From: Ignavibacterium sp.
GTDB lineage: Bacteria > Bacteroidota > Ignavibacteria > Ignavibacteriales > Ignavibacteriaceae
DNA length: 64,000 nucleotides
Reading direction: 5' to 3'
Assembly (NCBI GenBank): GCA_032027145.1
Contig: JAVSMP010000001.1
Coordinates: 1,640,903 to 1,704,902 of the forward strand
Part shown: positions 25,695 through 34,697 of the stretch, in pieces
Position numbering within the stretch: the first letter of the stretch is position 1
Layout of the letters: every line of letters begins with the position of its first letter
Made by a program: the position numbers and the translations under genes
The notes under the pieces: model-generated
What the model saw: the letters and a program-made list of their open reading frames with translations, nothing else
Told to the model about the DNA's origin: nothing
Databases searched by the model: none

Positions 25695-26252
25695 TTATTT
25701 AACAATTTTCGAAACCTCTTTAAATACCGGGGTTCCGCAAACTTCGAGAAGTTCAAACAAAATTGATTCTGTGGTTGTAATTTCAGCACCAAGTGTCCGC
25801 ATTCTGTCCAGAGCAATTTGGTAATCAATTTCTTTGCGTGAAGAAGCAGCATCTGCCGCAAGATCAACCTGAAAATCATTAGCAATTAAATCTAATACAG
25901 TTTGCTGAACGCAAACATGAGATTCTACTCCGCAAACAACTATTTGGCTTAATTTATTTTTATAAAATTCTTCGAAAAGATTTTCGGCACCTGAACAGCT
26001 AAAACTCATTTTTTGATAAGCCGTATAACCAGAAAGTTCTTCCAAAATTTTGGCAGAAGTTGGACCCAAACCTTTTGGATACTGTTCAGTAAAATAAATA
26101 GGTAATTGCATTGCTTTAAAACCCTTAATCAGCTTAACTGTATTTTCTAATACTGATTCATAATTTCTGATAACAGGAAGAATGCGTTCCTGCAAATCAA
26201 TAATCAGAAGTGCAGTAGTTTCTTTTTTAAGTATAATTGGATTTCTTCTCAT
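25695..26252 (-). CDS. Isochorismatase-family cysteine hydrolase
   Basis: Cytosolic hydrolase of 185 residues. The catalytic triad of the family is visible: Asp in LLIIDLQERI, a Lys in the middle of the protein, and the nucleophile Cys in VCGVESHVCVQQTVLDL. Relatives hydrolyse isochorismate, nicotinamide or N-carbamoyl amines. This one resembles the YcaC-like/uncharacterised subgroup. It lies between the VOC gene and a noncoding repeat and is likely a single-gene unit. Confidence 0.9.
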   Translation of the reverse strand: MRRNPIILKKETTALLIIDLQERILPVIRNYESVLENTVKLIKGFKAMQLPIYFTEQYPKGLGPTSAKILEELSGYTAYQKMSFSCSGAENLFEEFYKNKLSQIVVCGVESHVCVQQTVLDLIANDFQVDLAADAASSRKEIDYQIALDRMRTLGAEITTTESILFELLEVCGTPVFKEVSKIVK

Positions 26253-26273
26253 AGTTCTTTTCTTTCACTTGTA

Positions 26274-26354
26274 AATGCGATCCCGATTTATCGGGAGAAG
26301 CAATCTCAAACTTTAAACCAAAGATTGCTTCGGTTGATCGCCATCGCAATGACT
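26274..26354. repeat. Palindromic intergenic repeat element
   Basis: This stretch contains two nested dyads: TCCCGA-TTTA-TCGGGA (26281-26296) and GAAGCAATCT / AGATTGCTTC (26297-26306 with 26332-26341). They are framed by ATGCGAT on the left and ATCGCAATGAC on the right. The pieces GCAATCT, AGATTGCTTC and CGCAATGAC resemble a widespread intergenic repeat of the form GTCATTGCGA...GAAGCAATCTC seen in many bacterial genomes. No coding potential is seen. Confidence 0.5.
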
Positions 26355-26378
26355 TTTATTAATCTTAAACTTGAACTT

Positions 26379-27215
26379 TTAATAAATCTCATCCATTCCA
26401 TATTTACCGCATGAATACATCATTAAAATAGATGCAAGGTCTATTAAGGATTTCTTTTGTTCATCTGCGTGAATTACGAGATCATAAACTTCAGCCATAA
26501 ATTGGAAGTTACTAAGAATCTTTTTTAGCTCACGATGAGTAGGTGAACCATGCCAGTTTGCAACCTGTTTTACAAGAACTTTTTCATATCGTCTTAAAAA
26601 ATCTCTGAACGAAATTAAATGAGTTGCATTTGCGTGGCGCGGATGACAGATTACAATTAAGTCATTGAAATAAGTATCCCATTTTTTTGCAAGCTTCTGA
26701 TTTCTGGTATCCATTACAAATCTTGCCTGCTCTAAAGTAAACTCAGCTTTAGTAGTTACTTTAAATTGCGGAATGATCGCATAACCATCATAACTGATTT
26801 CATCATCATCTTCATCATAATATTTCCATCTTTTAAGAAGTTGATTTGGCGTATAAATAGTAACCACTTTATCAAGTGAGCTATCGGTTACAATAAATTT
26901 TCTTTGCTGATAATTAACAACAGTAAACCAGTGTTCCCAGTTATCAACGCTTAAAACGCAGGGATATCCTTTCTTTAGCTGTTCGATTAAGACTTTTATT
27001 GCGTCATCGGGCTTTTCACGACGGAAGTATTTCATCTTACAATTATAAAACTTAGCTGCTTTAGCTAAACCAATCTCATCTGTTCCATACCACCAGGTAC
27101 TGCCGGCTTTTATTCCGATTTGATTCTCACTTTCAAATCTGCCAAGCATTACGAGTGCATATTTAAGAGCAAAAGGTCCACACTGATATTTAAACGGTTG
27201 GGGATAGAAACTCAT
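26379..27215 (-). CDS. C39-like cysteine peptidase domain protein
   Basis: A 278-residue protein with no signal peptide. Its first 130 residues resemble the C39/BtrH-like papain fold: catalytic-type Cys12 in YQCGPFALKYALVMLG, then His in SVDNWEHWFTVVNYQ, then Asp in FIVTDSS. The C-terminal half is helical and of unknown family. The Cys-His-Asp order is complete, so hydrolase or acyl-transfer activity is possible. It is divergent from the ATP-grasp ligase gene 82 bases away, and the two may make and process a peptide-like product. Confidence 0.72.
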   Translation of the reverse strand: MSFYPQPFKYQCGPFALKYALVMLGRFESENQIGIKAGSTWWYGTDEIGLAKAAKFYNCKMKYFRREKPDDAIKVLIEQLKKGYPCVLSVDNWEHWFTVVNYQQRKFIVTDSSLDKVVTIYTPNQLLKRWKYYDEDDDEISYDGYAIIPQFKVTTKAEFTLEQARFVMDTRNQKLAKKWDTYFNDLIVICHPRHANATHLISFRDFLRRYEKVLVKQVANWHGSPTHRELKKILSNFQFMAEVYDLVIHADEQKKSLIDLASILMMYSCGKYGMDEIY

Positions 27216-27297
27216 TTTTACTTATAAGAATTTTTAGAACAGTGCAAACATTGTCAAATGAAGTTTTTTTTACAAGTGATTTTGGCTATTTTTTAGT

Positions 27298-28356
27298 ATG
27301 AAAGAGAAAAAAATTAAAGTTCTTGTTCTTTACAACGAAGCTCACCCCGAGTTTTACCAGAAACCAACAAAACCAGCCCCAGAGCTTGATTTTAAGTTGT
27401 ATTTTGAGGTTGAGACATTAACCCCGATGGAAGAGTATGAGATTATAGTTAAAAAGCTAAGAAGAGTTGGTTTTGATGCCTATGCATTAAATATCAAAGA
27501 TGATTTATCAGTCTTTTTGAATGAGGTAAATAACAGCCAACCGGATGTAATTTTTAATTTTGTCGAAATATTTAAAGAGAAACCCCGTTTAGAAATGAAT
27601 TTTGTCGGTCTTTATGAGCTGTTAGGCATCCCTTATACTGGCGCACCTGCAATAACCCTTGCAAATTGCCAAAGTAAATTTCTTACTAAAAAACTGCTTA
27701 ACTATTATGGGATTAAAACCGCAGAATTTCATTTGTTTAAGAAAATTCCTGAAAAGCTAAATGTTGAAGTCAAATATCCTGTAATAGTAAAACCAGCTTA
27801 CGAAGATGCAAGTGTCGGAATTGAAAATGAATCTATTGTTTATAACAATGAAGCACTGTTAAAAAGAATTGAATATATCTTTAAGCATTTTAATCAACCT
27901 GCATTGATAGAAGAATTTATTGAAGGAAGAGAGTTTAATGTTTCTGTTATGGGTGATCTTAAACCAAAAGTTTTACCGATAAGTGAAATTGATTTTAGTA
28001 AAATGCCGGATCATCTGCACAACATTGTAAGCTACCAGGCAAAGTGGGATCCGCACCATGAATCATATCATAAAACAATTCCAATTTGTCCGGCAAAAAT
28101 TTCTAAAAGTTTGGAAGAAAAACTTAAACACACAGCAATCTCTGCTTTTAAGATTATGGGTACAAGAGATTATGCACGAGTTGATATGCGTGTAACAAGC
28201 GATGAAGAAGTATATGTTCTTGAAGTAAATCCAAATCCTGATTTAACAGAAGGTGCAGGGTTTATGCGCTCTGCACACGCTGCAGGATTAAGCTACTCAC
28301 AGGCATTAAAAAAAATTGTTATGCTGGCTTATGAAAGAGGGAAGGGAGCGAAGTAA
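27298..28356 (+). CDS. ATP-grasp ligase, D-Ala-D-Ala ligase superfamily
   Basis: Cytosolic ATP-dependent carboxylate-amine ligase of 352 residues. ATP-grasp landmarks are VIVKPAYEDASVGIE, the loop after IEEFIEGREFNVSV, and the metal-binding end DYARVDMRV...VLEVNPNPDLTEGAGFM. The N-terminal domain lacks the typical Ddl start, and the GAPAITLANCQSKFLTK segment differs from peptidoglycan ligases. A true D-Ala-D-Ala ligase is therefore less likely than a peptide or amino-acid ligase. The divergent C39-like gene is the likely functional neighbour. Confidence 0.88.
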   Translation: MKEKKIKVLVLYNEAHPEFYQKPTKPAPELDFKLYFEVETLTPMEEYEIIVKKLRRVGFDAYALNIKDDLSVFLNEVNNSQPDVIFNFVEIFKEKPRLEMNFVGLYELLGIPYTGAPAITLANCQSKFLTKKLLNYYGIKTAEFHLFKKIPEKLNVEVKYPVIVKPAYEDASVGIENESIVYNNEALLKRIEYIFKHFNQPALIEEFIEGREFNVSVMGDLKPKVLPISEIDFSKMPDHLHNIVSYQAKWDPHHESYHKTIPICPAKISKSLEEKLKHTAISAFKIMGTRDYARVDMRVTSDEEVYVLEVNPNPDLTEGAGFMRSAHAAGLSYSQALKKIVMLAYERGKGAK

Positions 28357-28502
28357 GTAGTTTGTAGTTGGCAATCAATTGACAAAATATTAGTGACTAT
28401 GAAGTGAAATTTGAATTATTCCACAATAGTTTTTGTTAGTATTTTTAGATTCTTGAATGATGTTTGTTCTAATGTCATTGATTAATAGTTGAAAGAGCAT
28501 TC

Positions 28503-30068
28503 ATGAAAAAACAATTATTTTATTTTTTAATAGTATTTATTTTATCAACAAATATATTACTACATAGTCAACAGCAAGTTAAAATTCCTTGGCCTACTTT
28601 AGCCGATTCACCCTGGCCCACACTGCGTGGAGATATGCAAGGTACAGGCAGATCAGAATACATTGGACCCAGAACAAATAATGTTATCTGGAAAAAAGAT
28701 ATGCCTCTTGGTGTAATATATGGGCCACTTATTGGTTATGATAATAATTTATATATGGGTTCAAGAGCGTTATCATTGGATACGGTAAATTATTTTTACT
28801 GCCTTGATAAAAACGGAAATAATAATTGGATATTTGAAACTGAAACTTACTTAGCAAATAATGTTGGACCTTTGCTTGGTAGTGATTCATCTGTGATATT
28901 TGGCGGAGCACACGAAAAATTATACAAAGTAGATTTTTATGGTAATGAAAAATGGTATGTTTCCCGACTTCCTATCGGTGTAATAAATTTTACTCAATCA
29001 ATAGACAGATTAGGGAATATTTATATTCCCACAAATGATACAATATTTGTTATTTCTCCAGTGGGTAACATAGTAAAAAAAATTCCGTGGTTTGGAATTT
29101 ATTGGAGAGGAATTTGTTTTTCTCCTTCAGGCGATACAATGTATTTTAAGGATGAGAACAAACAAGTTGGATGGGCTGGCGCATTAAAATCTACTAATTT
29201 AGATGGAAATATAAACTGGAGTTTTAATCCGGGCATTATTAATTGGGGTTTACCACTTATTGATAATCAAAATAATATCTATATCTTAGGCAGAGATACA
29301 GTATTAAGCCAAAACTTTTTATTTGCAGTTTCTTCTTCAGGTAATATTAAATGGAAATATGAAATCGTAGGATTTAATAAATACACAGCTCCAACAATAG
29401 ATAAAAATGGAAATATCATATTTCATGCATTTATTGATGGAACCCGGGAGTATCAAACTGCAATTATATCCCTTGATTACAACGGTAATGAAAACTGGAC
29501 AACTATTTTAGATTTTGAAAAAGATACATATCAAAATTGGATTGATCACGAATTGGTATGTGACGCGGAAGGAAAAGTCTATTTTGGTACAAGTATAGCT
29601 TCATACTTTGGCTGTATTGATACAGATGGAACAATTCTTTGGATATTGGATATGGGAGATTTAGAATATGATTCGTGTCCAGCTATAGGTTCAGATGGAA
29701 CATTGTATATTGGTGCGCATATAAGTTCAACATTTCCATATCACACTCAAAATCTAATTGCAGTAAAAGATAGTCCTAATTCAGTCTCGGATTATGCAGT
29801 AGTTACTGAATATTATCTCTATCAAAACTATCCTAATCCATTTAATCCAAGTACGATTATAAAGTATTCATTAAAAGACGAAGGAAAGGTTTCAATAAAA
29901 ATATTTAATTCTCTTGGTGAAGAAGTAAGAACATTAGTAAATGAGATAAAACCATCAGGAAATTATGAAGTAGAATTTAACGCAAGCGATTTATCAAGCG
30001 GAATTTATTTTTACTTAATGCAAGCTGATAATTTTGTTTCTTCTAAGAAGATGATAGTAATTAAATAG
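28503..30068 (+). CDS. Secreted PQQ/beta-propeller-like protein with T9SS sorting domain
   Basis: Exported protein of 521 residues. Signal peptide at 1-23, then a stretch of repeated beta-propeller-like units. Recurrent Gly/Trp motifs (NGNNNWIFETET, YGNEKWYV, DGNINWSF, SGNIKWKYEI, NGNENWTT, DGTILWILD) are typical of outer-membrane-assembly BamB/PQQ repeats. The C-terminal sorting domain is YQNYPNPFNPSTII and SGIYFYLMQ, ending KKMIVIK. It probably sits on the cell surface as a binding or scaffold protein. No catalytic residues are recognised. It stands alone with a strong terminator behind it. Confidence 0.88.
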   Translation: MKKQLFYFLIVFILSTNILLHSQQQVKIPWPTLADSPWPTLRGDMQGTGRSEYIGPRTNNVIWKKDMPLGVIYGPLIGYDNNLYMGSRALSLDTVNYFYCLDKNGNNNWIFETETYLANNVGPLLGSDSSVIFGGAHEKLYKVDFYGNEKWYVSRLPIGVINFTQSIDRLGNIYIPTNDTIFVISPVGNIVKKIPWFGIYWRGICFSPSGDTMYFKDENKQVGWAGALKSTNLDGNINWSFNPGIINWGLPLIDNQNNIYILGRDTVLSQNFLFAVSSSGNIKWKYEIVGFNKYTAPTIDKNGNIIFHAFIDGTREYQTAIISLDYNGNENWTTILDFEKDTYQNWIDHELVCDAEGKVYFGTSIASYFGCIDTDGTILWILDMGDLEYDSCPAIGSDGTLYIGAHISSTFPYHTQNLIAVKDSPNSVSDYAVVTEYYLYQNYPNPFNPSTIIKYSLKDEGKVSIKIFNSLGEEVRTLVNEIKPSGNYEVEFNASDLSSGIYFYLMQADNFVSSKKMIVIK

Positions 30069-30101
30069 TGCCACATGTTACCCTTGAAAATTAAATTTAA
30101 C

Positions 30102-30135
30102 AAAAAACCCGATCCATTAATGAATCGGGTTTTTT
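30102..30135. terminator. Bidirectional rho-independent terminator
   Basis: AAAAAACCCGAT / ATCGGGTTTTTT, a perfect 12-bp stem with a 10-base loop, lies between convergent genes. The A-run and T-run make it usable in both directions. Confidence 0.9.
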
Positions 30136-30150
30136 AATCTTAAAATTTAT

Positions 30151-30687
30151 CTAAGCTTTTACTTTTTGTAGTGCTGGTACTTTGTGTTTTATAAGTTCAT
30201 AAACGCCAAACATTACACCGCTAAAGAATAAATCACCAATAAGTGAATTCTGGAAAAATGGAATTGCTGCGATGTAGCTTTCCATTAAGCCTGCTGCGGT
30301 TCTTGGATATAAAGTACCAAGTGCCCAAACACCAAAGTTAGTAATTACAAAGAAGCTGACTGAAGCTGTAAGTGAAGCAAGCAAAACATTTTTTACAGAA
30401 ACCTTTTTAAGCATTACAACTCCAAGTAATACAATTACTGCAAGGCTTATATAAACGATAAATGCAAAAGGATAAAATCCAATTATTGCATCAGTAAAAA
30501 GAATTGCTAATAATGGAATAGCAAACGCAAATGCTTTTTTATTATAATGTGCGCCTCCAAATAAAGCCATAGCTGCAATTGGTGCAAAGTTCGGCGGATG
30601 TGGAAGTAATCGTACAAATGCTGCGATGCTAATCATCAGTGTAATTACCCAAAAGTTTGATGTGCTCTTTTCCATTTGGTTAGTCAT
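30151..30687 (-). CDS. DUF6580-like putative transport membrane protein
   Basis: Small integral membrane protein of 178 residues with about five helices. The N-terminal motif FVRLLPHPPNFAPIAAMALFGGAHY is the hallmark of the family I know as DUF6580, annotated as putative transport proteins and looking like ECF-type substrate-binding subunits. It is the last gene in a string that starts with a cobalamin riboswitch and a BtuB-like receptor, so cobalamin or a cobalamin precursor is a plausible substrate. That is inference from context. The gap to the preceding gene is 122 bases. Confidence 0.75.
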   Translation of the reverse strand: MTNQMEKSTSNFWVITLMISIAAFVRLLPHPPNFAPIAAMALFGGAHYNKKAFAFAIPLLAILFTDAIIGFYPFAFIVYISLAVIVLLGVVMLKKVSVKNVLLASLTASVSFFVITNFGVWALGTLYPRTAAGLMESYIAAIPFFQNSLIGDLFFSGVMFGVYELIKHKVPALQKVKA

Positions 30688-30809
30688 TGTTTTTCCTTTC
30701 TGTTAAAATCTCAAGAAAAATATTTCTTTTATAATTGTTTCAAAGATAAAGGTTTAATAATTAAAAATTAAAAAAAAAATTGATTTAAAGCATTAAATGA
30801 TTTTTTAAC

Positions 30810-31055
30810 TTATTGATTATCGTGCTTAATTGATGAATAATAATCAAGTATTTGTTTTTCTTTATACAATTGTTTCATTTTAATAATACAATCAGCGCAC
30901 AGGCAATCGTCATAGATTTCCTTAATAAACATCATCTCTGCATTGTTAAGTTGAACTGCAAAACATTGACACTGAGTTATGTTTCCGGGTTTGCATTCAA
31001 ATGATTTTCCGCACTTGGGGCAATGCTTTATCTCGTACTTAGTGCTATTTAACAT
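30810..31055 (-). CDS. Small cysteine-rich (CWC-type) protein
   Basis: An 81-residue protein with nine cysteines in the order CPKCGKSFEC, then CQCFAV, then CLCADCI. This is the pattern of the Cys-rich CWC family, small cytosolic putative zinc proteins that are often found next to cobalamin-related genes. It overlaps the stop of the preceding 71-residue gene by 7 bases. The function is unknown. Its place in the riboswitch operon suggests a role in cobalamin uptake or use. Confidence 0.75.
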   Translation of the reverse strand: MLNSTKYEIKHCPKCGKSFECKPGNITQCQCFAVQLNNAEMMFIKEIYDDCLCADCIIKMKQLYKEKQILDYYSSIKHDNQ

Positions 31056-31264
31056 TTTTCAACATTATCTAATGAAATTTTATCAACATTAAATAAAATC
31101 TGCTTAGAGTTTATGATTGCCCCTTCAATTCCAGTTTTAAACTTATTTTTATTTACATAAAAGATAAAATCTGAAAAACCAATCTCCTTATTTTGATAGA
31201 TAAATTTATTGTCTGATAAGACAATCCCATTTTTTTTGGCAATTCTTAGAATATCTTTTAACAT
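31049..31264 (-). CDS. Small hypothetical protein in the cobalamin operon
   Basis: A 71-residue protein without signal peptide or recognised domain. It is rich in Lys, Ile and Asn with one C-terminal Cys. It lies 18 bases after the T9SS propeller gene and overlaps the Cys-rich gene by 7 bases, which supports a real gene in the operon. I cannot assign a function. Confidence 0.5.
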   Translation of the reverse strand: MLKDILRIAKKNGIVLSDNKFIYQNKEIGFSDFIFYVNKNKFKTGIEGAIINSKQILFNVDKISLDNVEKC

Positions 31265-31282
31265 AAAAACCTCTACATATTT

Positions 31283-32602
31283 TTATTTAATAAGCGTCAT
31301 CTTCCTTGAGGATATAAATTCCTGGTTACCATTTGTAATACTGAGAATGTAAATGTAAACACCACTTGATAAACTGCTTGCATTAAAATCAACTGAATAA
31401 TTTCCTGCAGATTTAAACTCATCTACTAACTTTGTAATTTCATTTCCAAGTACATCATAAATTTTTAGAGATGTTTGTCCGCTTACAGGCATTTGCCAGC
31501 TAATCTTGGTAGTTGGATTAAACGGATTAGGATAGTTTTGATTTAGCAAAAATGAAGTTGCAATAAAATTATCATCAATTGATGAAGGTTGAGTGTTATA
31601 TTTAAATAGTAATCTTCTTGGTGCAACACTTGCTTGATATGTTCCTTTTACTGTGTAAGAACTATCGAGAATACTGAGAGTTCCATTAAGAATAAAGTTT
31701 TTTGCATCCAGTACAAAGTGTTGTTTGGTTACATAATCAAATGCATAGCCATAATAATAATTGTTTGGATATACAGATGATAGTACAACGGAAGCATTAG
31801 TGTTGGTTAAGTCAAATTTTACAATATCATTCAGATATGAAATGAAGAAAATATTGTTACTGTTTTTATCTACAAAAATATCTTTGCCGAATCCATAAAA
31901 AGAAACGCTGTAGTTTTCAACTTCCTGGTATGTTGAAACATCTATTTTAAATATTTTGCCTTCTGTTTCATCTCCAGGACAGCCGATCAATAAGTAACCA
32001 TCATTCGAAATCGCAAATGATGATGGATCTTTTTTAACTGTAATTGTTGCAATAACAGAATCAACTGCAGGATCGATAACTGAAACTGTGGAATCGGAAC
32101 CTCCGCCCCAAACACTTGTATTTGCAACAAAAACTTTATTATTGTGGGCTATTATTTCTTGTGGATAAACTCCTACAGTAATGTTTTTAACAAAAGAAAA
32201 ATCATTAAGATTTAAAACAGAAACATTACCCACTGATCCGTTGGTTAAATAAATTTTATCATTGGTTATTGCAAGAGAGTAAGGATTTGTTCCGACTGTT
32301 GCAGAACTTATAACTGTCCCAAGTGTATCAAGTTTATATATTTTTCCGCTGCTTCCATAACTGCCTTGCTCAGTTAAGTAAAGATAACCTTCATGATAAA
32401 CCAGTCCATCAGGATACAAGCCAATATTACCCGGTGAAAATATGCTTTGTATAAAATTACTCGATTGGTTATCATATAGAGATAACATTGATGAGCCGGT
32501 ACTAAAGCCACCTTCTGAAAGCACATAAACTTTACTCAATTGCTGAGCATTTAAACTAAATGCAATCAAAATATACAAAACGAACGTTAAAAGATTCTTC
32601 AT
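31283..32602 (-). CDS. BtuG-like surface beta-propeller with T9SS sorting domain
   Basis: Exported protein of 439 residues. A signal peptide (1-19) is followed by a YncE-like beta-propeller beginning VYVLSEGGFSTGSSMLSLYD, with repeated blades (GTNPYSLAITNDKIYLTN, GVYPQEIIAHNNKVFVAN, KDPSSFAISNDGYLLIG). The C-terminal sorting domain is NYPNPFNPTTKI, ending RKMTLIK. In Bacteroides a very similar propeller, BtuG, is a surface lipoprotein that captures vitamin B12 and covers BtuB. Here the same kind of protein lies directly behind a BtuB-like receptor and a cobalamin riboswitch, but carries a T9SS tail instead of a lipobox. B12 capture is inferred with fair confidence. Confidence 0.82.
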   Translation of the reverse strand: MKNLLTFVLYILIAFSLNAQQLSKVYVLSEGGFSTGSSMLSLYDNQSSNFIQSIFSPGNIGLYPDGLVYHEGYLYLTEQGSYGSSGKIYKLDTLGTVISSATVGTNPYSLAITNDKIYLTNGSVGNVSVLNLNDFSFVKNITVGVYPQEIIAHNNKVFVANTSVWGGGSDSTVSVIDPAVDSVIATITVKKDPSSFAISNDGYLLIGCPGDETEGKIFKIDVSTYQEVENYSVSFYGFGKDIFVDKNSNNIFFISYLNDIVKFDLTNTNASVVLSSVYPNNYYYGYAFDYVTKQHFVLDAKNFILNGTLSILDSSYTVKGTYQASVAPRRLLFKYNTQPSSIDDNFIATSFLLNQNYPNPFNPTTKISWQMPVSGQTSLKIYDVLGNEITKLVDEFKSAGNYSVDFNASSLSSGVYIYILSITNGNQEFISSRKMTLIK

Positions 32603-32611
32603 AGCACTCCT

Positions 32612-34570
32612 TTAATAATTTATTGATAATGTTAAAAAGTAATTTCTTAATGGCATTGGGTATCCCGATATAGTTTGGTAATCGGCATTTGTAATATTAT
32701 TTACTTCAAGTTTTAGTGTAGATGCGATTTCCCAAAATTTTAATTTGAATGAGATATTTCCATCCAAAATATTAAATGATTTCATTGATTTTATATTTTC
32801 AAAATCAGAGAATCTTTTTCCAGTATGTGTGTAGAAAAAATTCAGACTAGCTAAATTGTAATCTATCATTAAGCCAAGTTTTACAGCTTGCAATGGCAGG
32901 TAGGGTAAATATTTATCTTTTGATGGATCACCGGAAAATGATTCATTTGTTTTTTTTGAATTGATAAGATTTAAGCCTGAGTTAAATCTTATATTAATTT
33001 GCTCGTTTAGTTTTTGATTTATAGAAATATTAATCAAATAATTATTTGATTCTGATGATGCGATATTTATTGGCGCCCACAGCAAATTCCTTTGAGGTAT
33101 CCACATAATTTTATTCTTGGCGTTTATATGTGTGTATGTAAAATCGAATTGTATCGGTATAAAAAAAACAATCCCGCTTGTAAAACCGGTCTCAAAGTTA
33201 AAAGATCCTTCAGGTTTAAGATCAGGATTGCCAGATTCTTTCCAGTAAAGATCATTAAATGTTGGTGCTCTAAAATTATTACCAACATTCGCTCTTATAT
33301 TTAAATCGATTTTTTCAAAAGGCTTGTAGTTTAATCCGATCTTAGATGTCAAAGCATTCTTTTTAAGATCAGAGAAATGATCGACACGGACTGATGAAAA
33401 TAACTTAAGATTATCAAGAGCACTGCTGCCTGTGGATATAAATAGAGCGTGTTGATTTCTTCTTGAATTACTTTCTACTTCATTACTTTTCAATTCAGCA
33501 TAAGCAAAACTGTAACCGGTTATAAGATCAAAATTTGTAAACTTTAGTTGTAATTCAGGTGCAAAACTTGCAACAATATTTTTATAATTACTATTTGTTA
33601 CAGGTTTAATTTGATAGTTCTGCAAGTTATTCTGAAAGTTAAAATTCCCTTTAAAAATAACCTGATCAGAAAATATTTTTTCAAATGAAATTATATTATT
33701 CCAGTTTTTATCTTTTTGATTGGTTTTTGATGGAGGTGCCCCGGTTTCAATTCCCGGTACCTGTTTATTTTGATACGAAAATGTTGAATAAAAATTTATT
33801 TTGTTTGTGTTATTAAAAAATAACTGCGAATTTATTCCAAAATCATAAAGATTATAAGCGGCATTTTCCCGATCTTTTAACTGTGAAGTGCTGCCGTTAT
33901 TAAAATAATACTCAAAGTTTCCATCTGATTTTTCGTAATCATAAAATACATTGATGTTAAAATTGTTAAGACGTTTGTTAAAAGTTAGTCCATATCTTGA
34001 AGTATTAAATGAGCCTAAACCAACATTTGCTTTAACATTAAAATTATCATCATTATAAAATGGGTTTTTATAATTAGTAATAATATTGATTGTGCCGCCT
34101 ATAGCTTCACTTCCATAGATCGAGCTCATTCCATTATTTACAATTTCTATTCGTTCGATATTTTCTTTAGGAATAAGTGATAAATCTATTTGCCCATTCT
34201 GAAATGAATTTATTTTTACTCCATCAACCAGAATTAAAGTATGCTCTGCTCCTAATCCATTTAAAGAAATTGTTTTTAATGTTGGAGTTGCGCCGTAAGA
34301 TTTGATATAAACGGATGATGAATTATTTAAGATTTCAGGTAAACGATTGCCATTAAAATTATTAATTAATTCAGCATCAATAATTTCAATTTTATTTGGT
34401 GAGCTTTTTAAATCAGTATTAAACTTTGTAGCTGTAACAATAATATTGTCTAACTGATACGTTTTTAAAGTATCATTCGATTGGCAAAAAGAATTGCCTG
34501 ATAACAAAAACAAGGATGTAAAAAAAAGACAGCTTATCTTTTTTCTCACTGAAGTTACTTCTGAAAACAT
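32612..34570 (-). CDS. btuB: TonB-dependent outer-membrane receptor, BtuB-like
   Basis: Outer-membrane receptor of 652 residues. A signal peptide (about 9-29) is followed by a TonB box region (LDNIIVTATK), the plug domain (EIINNSSSVYIKSYG-like segment, SLNGLGAEHTLILVDG, IERIEIVNNGMSSIYGSEAIGGTINIIT) and a 22-strand barrel. The last residues (MPLRNYFLTLSINY) end in an aromatic, as expected for barrel assembly. A cobalamin riboswitch 130 bases upstream and the BtuG-like gene behind it point to B12 uptake. The ATG at 34570 lacks a good ribosome-binding site; a GTG seven codons in is an alternative. Confidence 0.9.
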   Translation of the reverse strand: MFSEVTSVRKKISCLFFTSLFLLSGNSFCQSNDTLKTYQLDNIIVTATKFNTDLKSSPNKIEIIDAELINNFNGNRLPEILNNSSSVYIKSYGATPTLKTISLNGLGAEHTLILVDGVKINSFQNGQIDLSLIPKENIERIEIVNNGMSSIYGSEAIGGTINIITNYKNPFYNDDNFNVKANVGLGSFNTSRYGLTFNKRLNNFNINVFYDYEKSDGNFEYYFNNGSTSQLKDRENAAYNLYDFGINSQLFFNNTNKINFYSTFSYQNKQVPGIETGAPPSKTNQKDKNWNNIISFEKIFSDQVIFKGNFNFQNNLQNYQIKPVTNSNYKNIVASFAPELQLKFTNFDLITGYSFAYAELKSNEVESNSRRNQHALFISTGSSALDNLKLFSSVRVDHFSDLKKNALTSKIGLNYKPFEKIDLNIRANVGNNFRAPTFNDLYWKESGNPDLKPEGSFNFETGFTSGIVFFIPIQFDFTYTHINAKNKIMWIPQRNLLWAPINIASSESNNYLINISINQKLNEQINIRFNSGLNLINSKKTNESFSGDPSKDKYLPYLPLQAVKLGLMIDYNLASLNFFYTHTGKRFSDFENIKSMKSFNILDGNISFKLKFWEIASTLKLEVNNITNADYQTISGYPMPLRNYFLTLSINY

Positions 34571-34607
34571 AAAAATGAATTTAAAACCATTAACTTTATT
34601 AAAGTAA

Positions 34608-34680
34608 CTTCGCGGAATTAAGTTGAGATAAAACGATGAGGAATAAGAAGAAAATCGTTAATCTTGCCTTTTACGCGAAG
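34608..34680 (-). promoter_or_regulatory. Candidate riboswitch expression platform (nested inverted repeats)
   Basis: Between the aptamer and the receptor ATG there are two nested dyads: CTTCGCG / CGCGAAG (34608-34614 with 34674-34680) and AACGAT / ATCGTT (34632-34637 with 34654-34659). No T-run follows on the minus strand, so control of translation is more likely than termination. Confidence 0.35.
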
Positions 34681-34697
34681 GTGATTGATTAAATAAT

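Noticed and set aside
26281-26296. Rho-independent terminator
   Set aside because: The TCCCGA/TCGGGA stem has no T-run on either side and is part of a larger nested palindrome, so it is called as a repeat.
27298-28356. Peptidoglycan D-Ala-D-Ala ligase
   Set aside because: The ATP-grasp core fits, but the N-terminal part and context (divergent C39-like gene, no cell-wall genes) do not support the Ddl role; left as a superfamily-level call.
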